38,183 bases of DNA from an uncultured Saprospiraceae bacterium (GTDB lineage Bacteria > Bacteroidota > Bacteroidia > Chitinophagales > Saprospiraceae): positions 1 through 38,183 of the forward strand of contig CALMSO010000111.1 in NCBI GenBank assembly GCA_937872385.1. Reading direction: 5' to 3'. The notes beneath the pieces were generated by a model. The model was not told the origin of the DNA and ran no database searches. It saw only the letters and a list, made by a program, of their open reading frames with translations. The translations under genes and the position numbers were made by a program. How positions within the stretch are numbered: the first letter of the stretch is position 1; the number at the start of each line of letters is the position of its first letter. Shown piece after piece: positions 16,215 through 24,519 of this stretch.

Positions 16215-17999
16215 TTAATTGTTTTTAAAACCAATTCTTGGTCGTTCGCTTATGTTCGATTGTTGTCCTTGCATTTTTGCTCTGATTTCTATGTAACTGT
16301 TTAGCTCAGAAAGAGAGACTGAAGGCTTGTTTAATTTTATTGTTTCTAAAAGAATTTCCTTTGTAATTCTTGATTTTGAACGTAATGCCATTCTTGATGC
16401 TTCATCACACAAGAACTTGATGTCGCTTGAAACATAATTTTCTGTTGCTTTTGCAAAATCAGAATAGTCTAATCCAATTTCAGTGGGTCTTTTCTCTAAA
16501 TAAAGTTTGAACATCAACTTCCGTGCCTCAAAGTCTGGTGGAGGCAAGTAAATGTGTTTGTCTAATCTGCCTGCCCTTAAAATTGCAGGGTCAATTAAGT
16601 TTGGTCTGTTTGTCGCACCAACTATAAACACACCATCATCACCACTGTTATTCATTTGTACTAAAAATTCATTTACAGCACTCGTATTCATGTGGTTAAC
16701 ACTTGAACTATCTCGATTTGGAACTAATGCATCTAATTCATCAATGAAAATGACACTAGGTGCGTTCATTCGTGCTTCTTCAAAAAAATTTTTAATGTTT
16801 TCTTGTGAAGCGTTTACCCACTTGCTTTGGATGTCAGAAGGTTTGATTTGATAGAAATTGAATCCAATTTCTTCTGCCATTTTTTCGGCAAAGAATGTTT
16901 TCCCGCAACCTGGGGGGCCATATAAAAGCATTCCGTTTGGAATTGTAAGTCCATATTCAGCATACTTTTCTTTTTCATTCAAGGCGTCAATAACATCCAA
17001 TTTTATGGTGTCTTTAAGTTCTTGCATTCCTGCAATTGATTTGAACCCTTCGCCTTTCTTAACTGACTTCAAAGTTTGGGTTGAATGTGTCGATTTTTCA
17101 AGCACAGGGTTGTCAACTATGATTTCACCATTAACAGCCTGAATAAATTCTTTTAAGTTCTTGAATCTATTCTCTGCATCAGGTTGTAACGCTTTTGCTA
17201 TGATGTTGAAAGTATTGGCTTCAATCTTGGAATCTGAACTAACAACCTGTAAAGGCTTTTCTCGCTCCTTCAAAATTGCATCTTCCAATTTCACTTTATC
17301 AGATTTGAATTTGGACAATTCCACAAACCAAGGCGGAAGTCCAACCAATAAATGATAGTACAATGCACCTACTGAGAAAATGTCACTTTGAACCGAAAAG
17401 ACTTTGTTAAATGTTTCGTTGGCTGAATAGAAAGGATTAAGACCTTCTTTTTGAAAATCTTTATTAGACTGGCTCAAAAATCTTGCATAGCCAAAATCAA
17501 TTATTTTCGGAACGGATACTTGACCCGATAAATCCAACATCACATTCAAATTGGTAATGTCGTTATGGATAATTGGGTTTTGTTGATTGTGTAAGTAGTT
17601 AAGCCCGTTAAGCACCCCAAGAATGATGTCTTTCGCTTCATAAGGATTAAAGGTTTGTTCCCTTTTCATTTTGTCTGCAAGGGTTTCACCACTTATAAAG
17701 TCTAAAATAGCATAAGCATATTTTTGATTTTCTATTAAAAGATTACCACTATCAATGAGTTTAACGATATTCGGGTGCTTTAACTTTTTCAGAACTTCAA
17801 TTTCAAGCACATCACCATTTTGGTCAAATTGCGTTCTATGCAATTTTGAATAAGAAAAGAGCTTCAAGAGTTTGGTTGTCTTTTGTTTGTCTTTTACACG
17901 ATAGGTTTCTGCGTAACTTCCTTTTTTCAAAAAGAAAGTTATGGTATACTTGTCACCAATGACTTGACCATTGGATAATATGTGTTTTGTTTTATTCAT
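16215..17999 (-). CDS. Ser/Thr kinase-like domain fused to an AAA+ ATPase
   Basis: 594 residues. Residues about 16-290 form a eukaryote-type kinase fold: Gly loop KKGSYAETY (25-33), a candidate ATP-binding Lys at 43 or 46, HND at 145-147 in place of HRD, Asn152, DFG at 168-170 and ENRF near 276-279. The Lys that usually follows HRD is Thr, so activity is uncertain. Residues about 315-555 form an AAA+ domain of the FtsH/Cdc48 type: Walker A GPPGCGKT 361-368, Walker B VIFIDE 416-421, sensor GATNR 461-465 and Arg fingers in RAGR 475-478. There is no protease domain or membrane segment. It starts directly after the lipoprotein stop (TAAATG). Phosphorylation-controlled unfolding of a client is the likely theme. 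Confidence 0.9.
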   Translation of the reverse strand: MNKTKHILSNGQVIGDKYTITFFLKKGSYAETYRVKDKQKTTKLLKLFSYSKLHRTQFDQNGDVLEIEVLKKLKHPNIVKLIDSGNLLIENQKYAYAILDFISGETLADKMKREQTFNPYEAKDIILGVLNGLNYLHNQQNPIIHNDITNLNVMLDLSGQVSVPKIIDFGYARFLSQSNKDFQKEGLNPFYSANETFNKVFSVQSDIFSVGALYYHLLVGLPPWFVELSKFKSDKVKLEDAILKEREKPLQVVSSDSKIEANTFNIIAKALQPDAENRFKNLKEFIQAVNGEIIVDNPVLEKSTHSTQTLKSVKKGEGFKSIAGMQELKDTIKLDVIDALNEKEKYAEYGLTIPNGMLLYGPPGCGKTFFAEKMAEEIGFNFYQIKPSDIQSKWVNASQENIKNFFEEARMNAPSVIFIDELDALVPNRDSSSVNHMNTSAVNEFLVQMNNSGDDGVFIVGATNRPNLIDPAILRAGRLDKHIYLPPPDFEARKLMFKLYLEKRPTEIGLDYSDFAKATENYVSSDIKFLCDEASRMALRSKSRITKEILLETIKLNKPSVSLSELNSYIEIRAKMQGQQSNISERPRIGFKNN

Positions 18000-18692
18000 T
18001 TACAAAGCTTCATTTGCATTACTTGGGCGTGTGCTGAAATTTCCACTTTGCTGAAGTATCAGCTCATAAGTGAGAATGTCATTTGACAAGGCCTGGGGGC
18101 TATCTTTTCCAAAATCTTCATTTGTTATAAAACCACCTTTAAGTGTACCGCAAGTAGTTTGCTTCATTACTTTTTCTGGATTCCAACCCTTTCCATAATA
18201 AAAGAATGGCTGATAAGTTCCATTAGGTAGTTCAAAAGTGTAAGTACTCCCGCCTCTTATGAAAGCGTGACGCACCACTTTTTCTCCTTTTTTTATTGTA
18301 ACCAATACATCCGAATTGTAAGGTGTTTTAACTTTTATCTGAGAACAACCCCAATCAGAACAAGAACTATTACGACCAAAACAATAAGAATAAGGTGTTG
18401 AGCCTGTGCTTAACGAGTTATTAATATACTTGTCATAGATGGCTTTTTCCTGCCTTTCTTTTTCAAGCCTTGCTTCTCGTTCAATCTTTTCGGCTTCTTC
18501 ACGCTTTTCTTGTTCAATTCGTTCTTGCTCCAATTTAAAAGCACGTTCTGCTTCATCCGCTTTACGCCTTTCTTCAAGTTCAATTCTCTGTTTCTCTTCT
18601 ATTGCTAATCGCTTTTGTCTTTCTTCTTCTGATTCGCAAGAAGCAAGGACAAAGGATAATAGAATGATTGGGATAAAGAATTTTGCTTTCAT
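18000..18692 (-). CDS. Lipoprotein with long charged helix and C-terminal beta domain
   Basis: 230 residues. The signal ends in a lipobox (FVLASC). Residues about 22-88 are almost only Glu, Arg, Lys, Ala and Ile, a single charged helix or coiled coil about 10 nm long. From about 100 a compact domain carries YSYCFGRNSSC, WGCSQIKVKTPYNSDVLVTI and LPNGTYQPFFYYGKGW, with four Cys that could form disulfides. This looks like a stalked periplasmic sensor or binding domain; no family name is known to me. It lies between the Hsp70 and kinase genes (11 bp and 0 bp gaps), so it is part of the operon. Confidence 0.75.
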   Translation of the reverse strand: MKAKFFIPIILLSFVLASCESEEERQKRLAIEEKQRIELEERRKADEAERAFKLEQERIEQEKREEAEKIEREARLEKERQEKAIYDKYINNSLSTGSTPYSYCFGRNSSCSDWGCSQIKVKTPYNSDVLVTIKKGEKVVRHAFIRGGSTYTFELPNGTYQPFFYYGKGWNPEKVMKQTTCGTLKGGFITNEDFGKDSPQALSNDILTYELILQQSGNFSTRPSNANEAL

Positions 18693-18703
18693 ATTATTAA
18701 CTT

Positions 18704-21241
18704 TTAACCAACTAATACCGAATCATCACCACTAGGTCTTTCGTCTGCTGGTAATAAATCAATCAACGAAACAACAATCGGATGCAATTCATCTACATCT
18801 GGACTTTCACCTATTTTTTGTAAACCTTGATTTAAAAGTGTTCTTGCTTTATTTGGGTCTCTCCATCTGTAAGAACCAAAGTTTTGATTATGATGACGGA
18901 TAAAGCCAATGAGCTGATAAATGAAAGTTAGCTGAACAAAGAAGCTGTTGATTTCTTCTAAAAGTACATTGCCAAGTTTTACATCTTTAACCTTGATAAC
19001 TTCTTCTAATTGATTTTTAATTTGATTTACAACCTGCGTTGTTTTTTCGTTACCAAGTTCCTTGTTAGCTTTTTCAAGTCTGTAATACTCTTCTTTTAAC
19101 TCGGCTTCCAATTTTGGCCACTCTGTTGTTTCGTTTAGTTCATCAATGGTCTTGAGAGTTTTGCGAAGATTGGTTAGTACTTCCTGTTTTCCGTCAACAT
19201 CATTCTTATTATTCTCAAATGATTTTTCGATTTTTTCTAACTCTGATTCTGCTTTTTTCAGTTTTGCATCATCAGAATGATTTCCGTCTCTTTTCAATTC
19301 TGAAACAGCTCCTTTTGCCTTTCTAATTTCGTTAGATAACCATTTTGTATCAACGGATTGAACTGTGTCGGTTGGAACTTCAATTTCAGAAGTATGGTCT
19401 AAATATGGAAAATATGCTTGAACAGTCATTTGTTGAGATTTGTCCAAGTTAATGGTCAAATCAACATCTGAATTTTCAGGCAATAAGGCAGGTAAGTCTG
19501 TACCACTAATTATGATGTCGTAAACGTGTTCATTATAAATTGCTCTTGTACCTTCTGAACCGTGTTCTCCTTGATAAACTGGAATCTTTATAAAGTCTGA
19601 ATCCATTCCTGGGCGAATTTGCTTTTGTGTTTTCAGACCATTCAATGTTCCCGTAGCTGGTAAAGATTGGTTTTTCTCCAAACCTTTGACAGTGGTAAAA
19701 ACAATTTTTCCTGTGGTCTTTTGTTTAATCTCGATACCTATATTGTATGGCAAAGTTGCGCTACCAATTTTAGAACCTTGAATAACGCTAAATGAATTTG
19801 GCTCGCTTTCAAGTAGATTTCCTTTGTCGTCATATAGGGTAACACCAAAAACATTGGTTTTTCCTTCGTTCAACTGAACGTCTATTACTTCACCTATTGT
19901 GTTTATCTCTACTTTGCCACTTGACCAAGCGTTATCACCCCTTTTGATTTCAGCAAAAACTTTCTCGGGGATTTCTCCATCAGTTTTGTCTTCTAAAATT
20001 TTTAGCGTTACAAATTCTTCTGTTTCAACGGTTGATGATTCGTGTCCGATTTCAAGTTGAATTTTTGTTTTGTCTCTGGTTTGTTCTTTGATTTCTTCAG
20101 ACAATTCTACAGTTGAAGCATATAAAGCAGCGCCTTTTGAAACAACTGTCATGGGGTCAACACTTGTATCAGGTTTGCAAATTTGTTTTTCCAACATTTC
20201 TCTTAATGTTGGCGATAAAGTCGGACCACCAACCAAAATGAGAGAATCCAGAGAACTACCTTTTAAATTATTCCTTTTTAAAAGTTTCAGGCTGCAATCA
20301 ATTGCTTTTTGGAAGATAGGAGCAAGGACATTTTTAAGTTGCTCTTGTGTAACGGTCAGGTCAATTTCAATTTCTTCACCTTCATCATCAATGCCACAAT
20401 TTCCGGGCTCTTCATAAATATTGTGAGATTCATTGAATGAAAGATTGTTTTTCATGTCTTCAGCAAAAAACTTTAATGCAGACCTAAAAGCTGCCTTTCT
20501 ACTGTCATCATTAAGCATATCATCGATGGAAAATCTTTCTTGGATGTGTGGAAGGATTAGTTCGTCAACAATAGTGTAATCTAAATTCTTACCACCTAAG
20601 TAATTGTCTCCTTCTGTGTCGATTACTTTCATTATGCCATCTTCAACCTTGAGTAATGCAGCATCAAAAGTCCCACCACCAAAGTCAAATACTAACCAAA
20701 AACCATCTTTCTTTTTACTATCAAGACCATAAGCCATTGATGCTGCAACAGGTTCTTGAAGGACTTCTACGTGCTCTAATCCTGCCAATTTTCCTGCTCG
20801 TCTTGTCGCATCAATTTGATTGTTTTTAAATGCGGCAGGAACCGTAATGACAGCTGCGTTTATATTTTCATCTTGAACGTACTCTTTTAGCCTTTTTAAT
20901 ACTTCTGCTGAAAGTTCTTCAGATGTAAATTCTTTGGTGAAGTCAGGCGAATAATCAACTTTGTATTTTTTGTCAGTACCCATTGTCCTTTTGAACTCAA
21001 CAAAGACATTGAGCGGTTTATTCTGAGATAATGCTTTTAAGCTATCAATTTTGTACGCTTGGTACGCTCCATCTCCAACATTTAATGTTCCATTTTTTTT
21101 GATGCTCACACATGAAGGTGTAGTCTCCTTTTTTCGGTCTGGAAGTGCTCTGATTATTTCAACTTCTCCATTATGCATTCTTGATATTGCCGAGTTGGTT
21201 GTTCCTAAGTCAATTCCATAGTCAATTTTTGTCCTTGCCAT
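18704..21241 (-). CDS. Divergent Hsp70 (DnaK-like) chaperone with extended C-terminus
   Basis: 845 residues, about 200 more than DnaK. The actin-like ATPase domain is well preserved: IDYGIDLGTTNSAISRM at the start, TVPAAFKNNQIDATR, EPVAASMAYGL, FDFGGGTFDAALL near 181-193 and LVGGPTLSPTLREML near 335. The hydrophobic linker of DnaK (DVLPLSL) is not recognisable. A beta-rich region (about 390-610) stands where the substrate-binding domain should be, followed by about 230 residues of charged helices. It is cytosolic, with J-like and GrpE-like partners encoded directly upstream (gap of 10 bp to the GrpE-like gene). It is not the housekeeping dnaK by sequence or context. Confidence 0.9.
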   Translation of the reverse strand: MARTKIDYGIDLGTTNSAISRMHNGEVEIIRALPDRKKETTPSCVSIKKNGTLNVGDGAYQAYKIDSLKALSQNKPLNVFVEFKRTMGTDKKYKVDYSPDFTKEFTSEELSAEVLKRLKEYVQDENINAAVITVPAAFKNNQIDATRRAGKLAGLEHVEVLQEPVAASMAYGLDSKKKDGFWLVFDFGGGTFDAALLKVEDGIMKVIDTEGDNYLGGKNLDYTIVDELILPHIQERFSIDDMLNDDSRKAAFRSALKFFAEDMKNNLSFNESHNIYEEPGNCGIDDEGEEIEIDLTVTQEQLKNVLAPIFQKAIDCSLKLLKRNNLKGSSLDSLILVGGPTLSPTLREMLEKQICKPDTSVDPMTVVSKGAALYASTVELSEEIKEQTRDKTKIQLEIGHESSTVETEEFVTLKILEDKTDGEIPEKVFAEIKRGDNAWSSGKVEINTIGEVIDVQLNEGKTNVFGVTLYDDKGNLLESEPNSFSVIQGSKIGSATLPYNIGIEIKQKTTGKIVFTTVKGLEKNQSLPATGTLNGLKTQKQIRPGMDSDFIKIPVYQGEHGSEGTRAIYNEHVYDIIISGTDLPALLPENSDVDLTINLDKSQQMTVQAYFPYLDHTSEIEVPTDTVQSVDTKWLSNEIRKAKGAVSELKRDGNHSDDAKLKKAESELEKIEKSFENNKNDVDGKQEVLTNLRKTLKTIDELNETTEWPKLEAELKEEYYRLEKANKELGNEKTTQVVNQIKNQLEEVIKVKDVKLGNVLLEEINSFFVQLTFIYQLIGFIRHHNQNFGSYRWRDPNKARTLLNQGLQKIGESPDVDELHPIVVSLIDLLPADERPSGDDSVLVG

Positions 21242-21251
21242 TATTTAGATT

Positions 21252-22193
21252 TTAATTTTGTGAAACTTCAACTTGTGCTCTTTGTATCAAAACTCCATTG
21301 TGTAGAACTTGGGGCCTGATAACTCTTGTAATTATTTTTTCGCCTTTGGGTAAACTTTCGTCATCCAAAACATTTACAACTTCAATAGTCATTCTATCGT
21401 CAAACTTTTTATTCAATAAGTCTGTCATTTCATAACCATTGGCTGCAAAGTTTGCTTGAATACGCTCAATTCCCTTTTCCAATGGTTTTAGACCTTTTAT
21501 GTCTGCATCCATTCGTGAAATATTCTTCTGCATCCTTACGATTTCATCAGCTACTTTTAACGCAAGTGAATGGTCTGCTTTTTCGTTTGTTGCAATTGGT
21601 TGACTTTTTGATTCTTCTTGTTGAACTTTGAATTGGGTTTCAAGAACTTCAATTAGTTTGTTGTCAAGCTTTATACTTTCTTCTTTTAATGATTTTTTGG
21701 TATTTCTAATTTGGGTTTCTAAGTCAGTTTGACTTGACTTTATCCGCTTGCCCAAGAATAAATACATCAATGCACCGAGAAGTAGCGTTACTAACGTGGC
21801 AATAATCCAATGCAGTCGATTTTTCTCAACATCCTCGCCAAGTTCAGAAATTCTGGTTTCGGTTTGTTCTTCTGTTTCTTGAATCTTAGTTCCTAAATCA
21901 TCTGCAATTGTATTGATGTTGCTTCGGTTTGTTTCGATAAGGCTACTTAAACTGTCAACTGTATTTTCAAGTGAAACGGCTTTACCGTTCAAATCGTTAA
22001 TAGAAATTCGTTGCCGGTCTATAGTCGTTTGTTGACTATTGACTTTTGATGTTAAACCGTCTATTTCTTGTTTTTGCTTTTCAATAGTTGTTTGAATAGC
22101 TGGAATTTGTTTAATCAACAAACTATCTGATTGCGTTTGAGCAAAAAGATTTGACGCTCCTAATAGAAGCGATACTAAAATTATTTTCTTCAT
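21252..22193 (-). CDS. Membrane-anchored GrpE-like nucleotide exchange factor
   Basis: 313 residues. A signal peptide (MKKIILVSLLLGASNLFAQ) leads into a periplasmic coiled coil (about 25-125), one membrane segment (IIATLVTLLLGALMYLFLG, about 130-148), a basic stop-transfer and a second, cytoplasmic coiled coil. The last 70 residues read like GrpE: ANGYEMTDLLNKKFDDRMTI, then LPKGEKIITRVIRPQVLHNG, then VLIQRAQVEVS. These match GrpE's head-to-beta-wing order (FDP..HEAV, PGTVVEVLQKGY, RVLRPAMVKV). So the exchange-factor head would face the cytosol beside the Hsp70, while the periplasmic coil could sense a signal. The topology and GrpE identity are inferred from pattern. Confidence 0.7.
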   Translation of the reverse strand: MKKIILVSLLLGASNLFAQTQSDSLLIKQIPAIQTTIEKQKQEIDGLTSKVNSQQTTIDRQRISINDLNGKAVSLENTVDSLSSLIETNRSNINTIADDLGTKIQETEEQTETRISELGEDVEKNRLHWIIATLVTLLLGALMYLFLGKRIKSSQTDLETQIRNTKKSLKEESIKLDNKLIEVLETQFKVQQEESKSQPIATNEKADHSLALKVADEIVRMQKNISRMDADIKGLKPLEKGIERIQANFAANGYEMTDLLNKKFDDRMTIEVVNVLDDESLPKGEKIITRVIRPQVLHNGVLIQRAQVEVSQN

Positions 22194-22308
22194 ATTATTA
22201 AGTTAAGTACGATACCCAAATAAATGAACAATATTTAATTGAACTAATTCATTCATTTTCAAAATGTTACATCAAAAAATCGAGCATCAAGTTAATTTTA
22301 ACTCATAC

Positions 22309-23811
22309 TTATTCTGCACAGGCTCTGATTAAAATGATTATAAAAATACCCCAACCTATGATTTTCAACCAAGGAACTTCACTTCCAGATGAACTAGAAG
22401 AACTGCTGTAAGTTGAGCTTGTTGTTGTTCTTGATGTAGGAATAGAAGTACTTCTTGTCGTTTGTACTGTCTCCCAATACTGTAGATACTGAATTTTACT
22501 TTTTTGAGAATAATTAAGCTTGTCGATGATAAATTCAACTAGCTTTTTGTAATTGCTTGTTTTAGAAGCATTCTGATTATTCTTGATTTTATCAATGCTT
22601 TGTCTTGGAATTACGTTGAGAATTAACTCTACAACTTTGTCCCAGTTAATAGAATTTCTAATTAAGGTATTAACTTTTGACCAATTTATTGATTGTCCAT
22701 AGCTTAAAGATGCTTCTTGAATTCTTACTTGTGTTTTTATTTGTGCTTCGTTAGTTTCATAAGCGTCTTTAACTGATTTTAATAAAGCGATTGCTTGTGA
22801 AATCTCTTTATCTTTAAATTCTTCGATCGCTTCAATGTTCGATTTGATTCTTTCAAGGGTTTGGCTACCTATTGCTATTGATTTAGCATAATTTAAAAGT
22901 TCCAATCCTTCTTCAGTTGGATCTTTCTTTTCTTGTAATTCTTTAAAGTACTCAATTCCGCATTGCATAACTTCTTTTGCCAAGTTGTCTGCAATCATTT
23001 TATATTTTAAATCGCTTGTTCCAAGTAATGATTTGAGAGTAGCTAAATCAGCTTTACAGCTCTCAAATAGTTTTACCCCGAATTCATAAGCACCGCTTTT
23101 ATTAAACTTACGCTTATTCTTTGTGCTTTCAATTTGCGTTTCGATTTTGTGAAGTGGTTCTTCTGTAAACTTCTGCGACAAATACTTTTGAGTTGTTCCA
23201 TTGCAATTGCTAAATAGCTTTAACGTATCAGTATTTGAATACTTTCCTTTGAACTGTTTCAACAAATCATCAACAAATTTTTCAGCTTGTTTTTGATTAT
23301 CAATTGTGTAGGTTTGGTCTGCAACTGTATGAACAAAGTTGGCAAAGCTTGTTGACTCAATCAATTTGATTTTTGCTTCAATACCTGCTTTAATTTCTTC
23401 TTTGCTGTTGCCAAGCAATTTGAGTGTGCCTACATTATTAAAGCAAGAGTAGTTTTTTGAATTTACTTCCTTCCCATCTGTTACCTTTTCCCATATTTCA
23501 ATTGCCTTATCCTTATCACCATTGATTAAATGAGTGATAGCTGTTTCGTCAAAGGGATTTACCTTTAGAAACCAAAATAAGGACTGACTTACTTTATCCT
23601 GATTTTGCTCGATTCCTGAAAATGCTTTATTTACCGCATTTGCATCAGTCCTATCAACATTAGGCAAAAATGAAAAGTCAAATTCAGATTTTACTTGCTT
23701 TCCAATTGGTGCATACCTTGTGATTTTGCCTTTTTGTCGAACAACTTCTCTTTCAGAAGCATTAGCAAGGATACCTGCGATTCGATATGGGTTGTCTTGA
23801 ATCAGTTTCAT
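22309..23811 (-). CDS. J-domain-like, tail-anchored helical protein
   Basis: 500 residues. The first 40, NPYRIAGILANASEREVVRQ followed by a basic helix, follow the first half of a J-domain (xYxxLGVxxNASxxEIKxxY), but HPD is absent, so any Hsp70 contact would be non-canonical. Residues about 45-440 are helical and repeat-like (LFWFLKVNPFDETAITHLI, then GDKDKAIEIWEKV), suggesting TPR-like or scaffold repeats. A Ser/Thr-rich linker (about 448-478) ends in a C-terminal membrane helix (WLKIIGWGIFIIILIRACAE). The protein would thus be tail-anchored with the bulk in the cytosol. It is the first gene of the operon; the next gene follows after 115 bp. Confidence 0.7.
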   Translation of the reverse strand: MKLIQDNPYRIAGILANASEREVVRQKGKITRYAPIGKQVKSEFDFSFLPNVDRTDANAVNKAFSGIEQNQDKVSQSLFWFLKVNPFDETAITHLINGDKDKAIEIWEKVTDGKEVNSKNYSCFNNVGTLKLLGNSKEEIKAGIEAKIKLIESTSFANFVHTVADQTYTIDNQKQAEKFVDDLLKQFKGKYSNTDTLKLFSNCNGTTQKYLSQKFTEEPLHKIETQIESTKNKRKFNKSGAYEFGVKLFESCKADLATLKSLLGTSDLKYKMIADNLAKEVMQCGIEYFKELQEKKDPTEEGLELLNYAKSIAIGSQTLERIKSNIEAIEEFKDKEISQAIALLKSVKDAYETNEAQIKTQVRIQEASLSYGQSINWSKVNTLIRNSINWDKVVELILNVIPRQSIDKIKNNQNASKTSNYKKLVEFIIDKLNYSQKSKIQYLQYWETVQTTRSTSIPTSRTTTSSTYSSSSSSSGSEVPWLKIIGWGIFIIILIRACAE

Positions 23812-24107
23812 TTACATTTTATTTATAGTCTTTAATTCGGGTTTTTAAGCGCTATCAAAAAATAGCTATTCTGCAAAAATTGGATTATAGGTTCGCAAAA
23901 AAATATTGGTAGTGTGAGTTCAAAGTGCTAATTTTCAGATTCTCTGTAGGGAATCCGTCATTCAAAAAACGACACTAACAAATTGTTTTAAAAAATACAC
24001 TCTGTACAAGAATAAAATACAGAAGTTTGGCGTTACGGTTGGCTGTTTGATGTTTCACCTGCTCCGTTACTTGTTTGTGTTTTATTCTGTGGCTCATTTT
24101 TACGCTG

Positions 24108-24188
24108 TTATTTATATAGAATTGTACACAACTCCCCCGCCGCCCCCCTTTCACTGAGCTTCCCTAAAATTTCGTTAGTATATTCCAT
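24108..24188 (-). other. Tiny ORF with strong Shine-Dalgarno
   Basis: 26 residues beginning MEYTNEILGKLSERGAAGEL, preceded by AGGAGGG with 7-nt spacing (24196-24202). Such a strong site is unusual in this genome. A 14-codon ORF (24235-24191) with a GGAGGGGG site ends inside its leader. Translation is not proven. Confidence 0.25.
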
Positions 24189-24418
24189 AATCAATCCCTC
24201 CTTTCGAAGACCCCAAAATATTCTACGGCAGACATACCCCCTCCAATTCCCAGTGCGCGCGCTGCGCCAAGTTATAATGCTCGTATAACGATTGTAAGTA
24301 AATAATATGGTATGTAATATCAGGAGGAAACGAAATACACCACAGGTACTGTGGCCCGCGCTCCCGGCTCTCGGTTTGCTCTGTAAGTAAGATGGCACAC
24401 TGTTTTTTAGTGCGATGA

Positions 24419-24449
24419 CAAATATAGGAAGATTGGATAAAAAAGTCAA
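24419..24449 (-). promoter_or_regulatory. Strong Bacteroidota-type promoter
   Basis: TTGAC (24449-24445) and TATATTTG (24426-24419) have a 20-nt spacer after TTG, an excellent fit to the -33/-7 consensus. It points into the 24108-24418 region, away from the repeat. Confidence 0.6.
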
Positions 24450-24519
24450 GCGCTCTTCTTTATTTTTTTTACGTTTTACGTATTTTTTGGTAGCTACAAT
24501 GAGCGGAGCGGGGGGTAAG

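Larger units (their letters stand above)
23812..24519. other. Mostly non-coding right end of the island
   Basis: Contains the upstream region of the operon (23812 on). On the minus strand it also holds a strong promoter (24419-24449), a palindrome CCACAG-GTA-CTGTGG (24340-24354) and two tiny ORFs with Shine-Dalgarno sequences (24235-24191 and 24188-24108). A long minus-strand frame that continues from the truncated helix-turn-helix copy down to 24108 is a chance fusion. Confidence 0.45.

Noticed and set aside
18704..21241. Housekeeping dnaK
   Set aside because: It is 200 residues too long, lacks the DVLPLSL linker and stands in an island operon with unusual partners.
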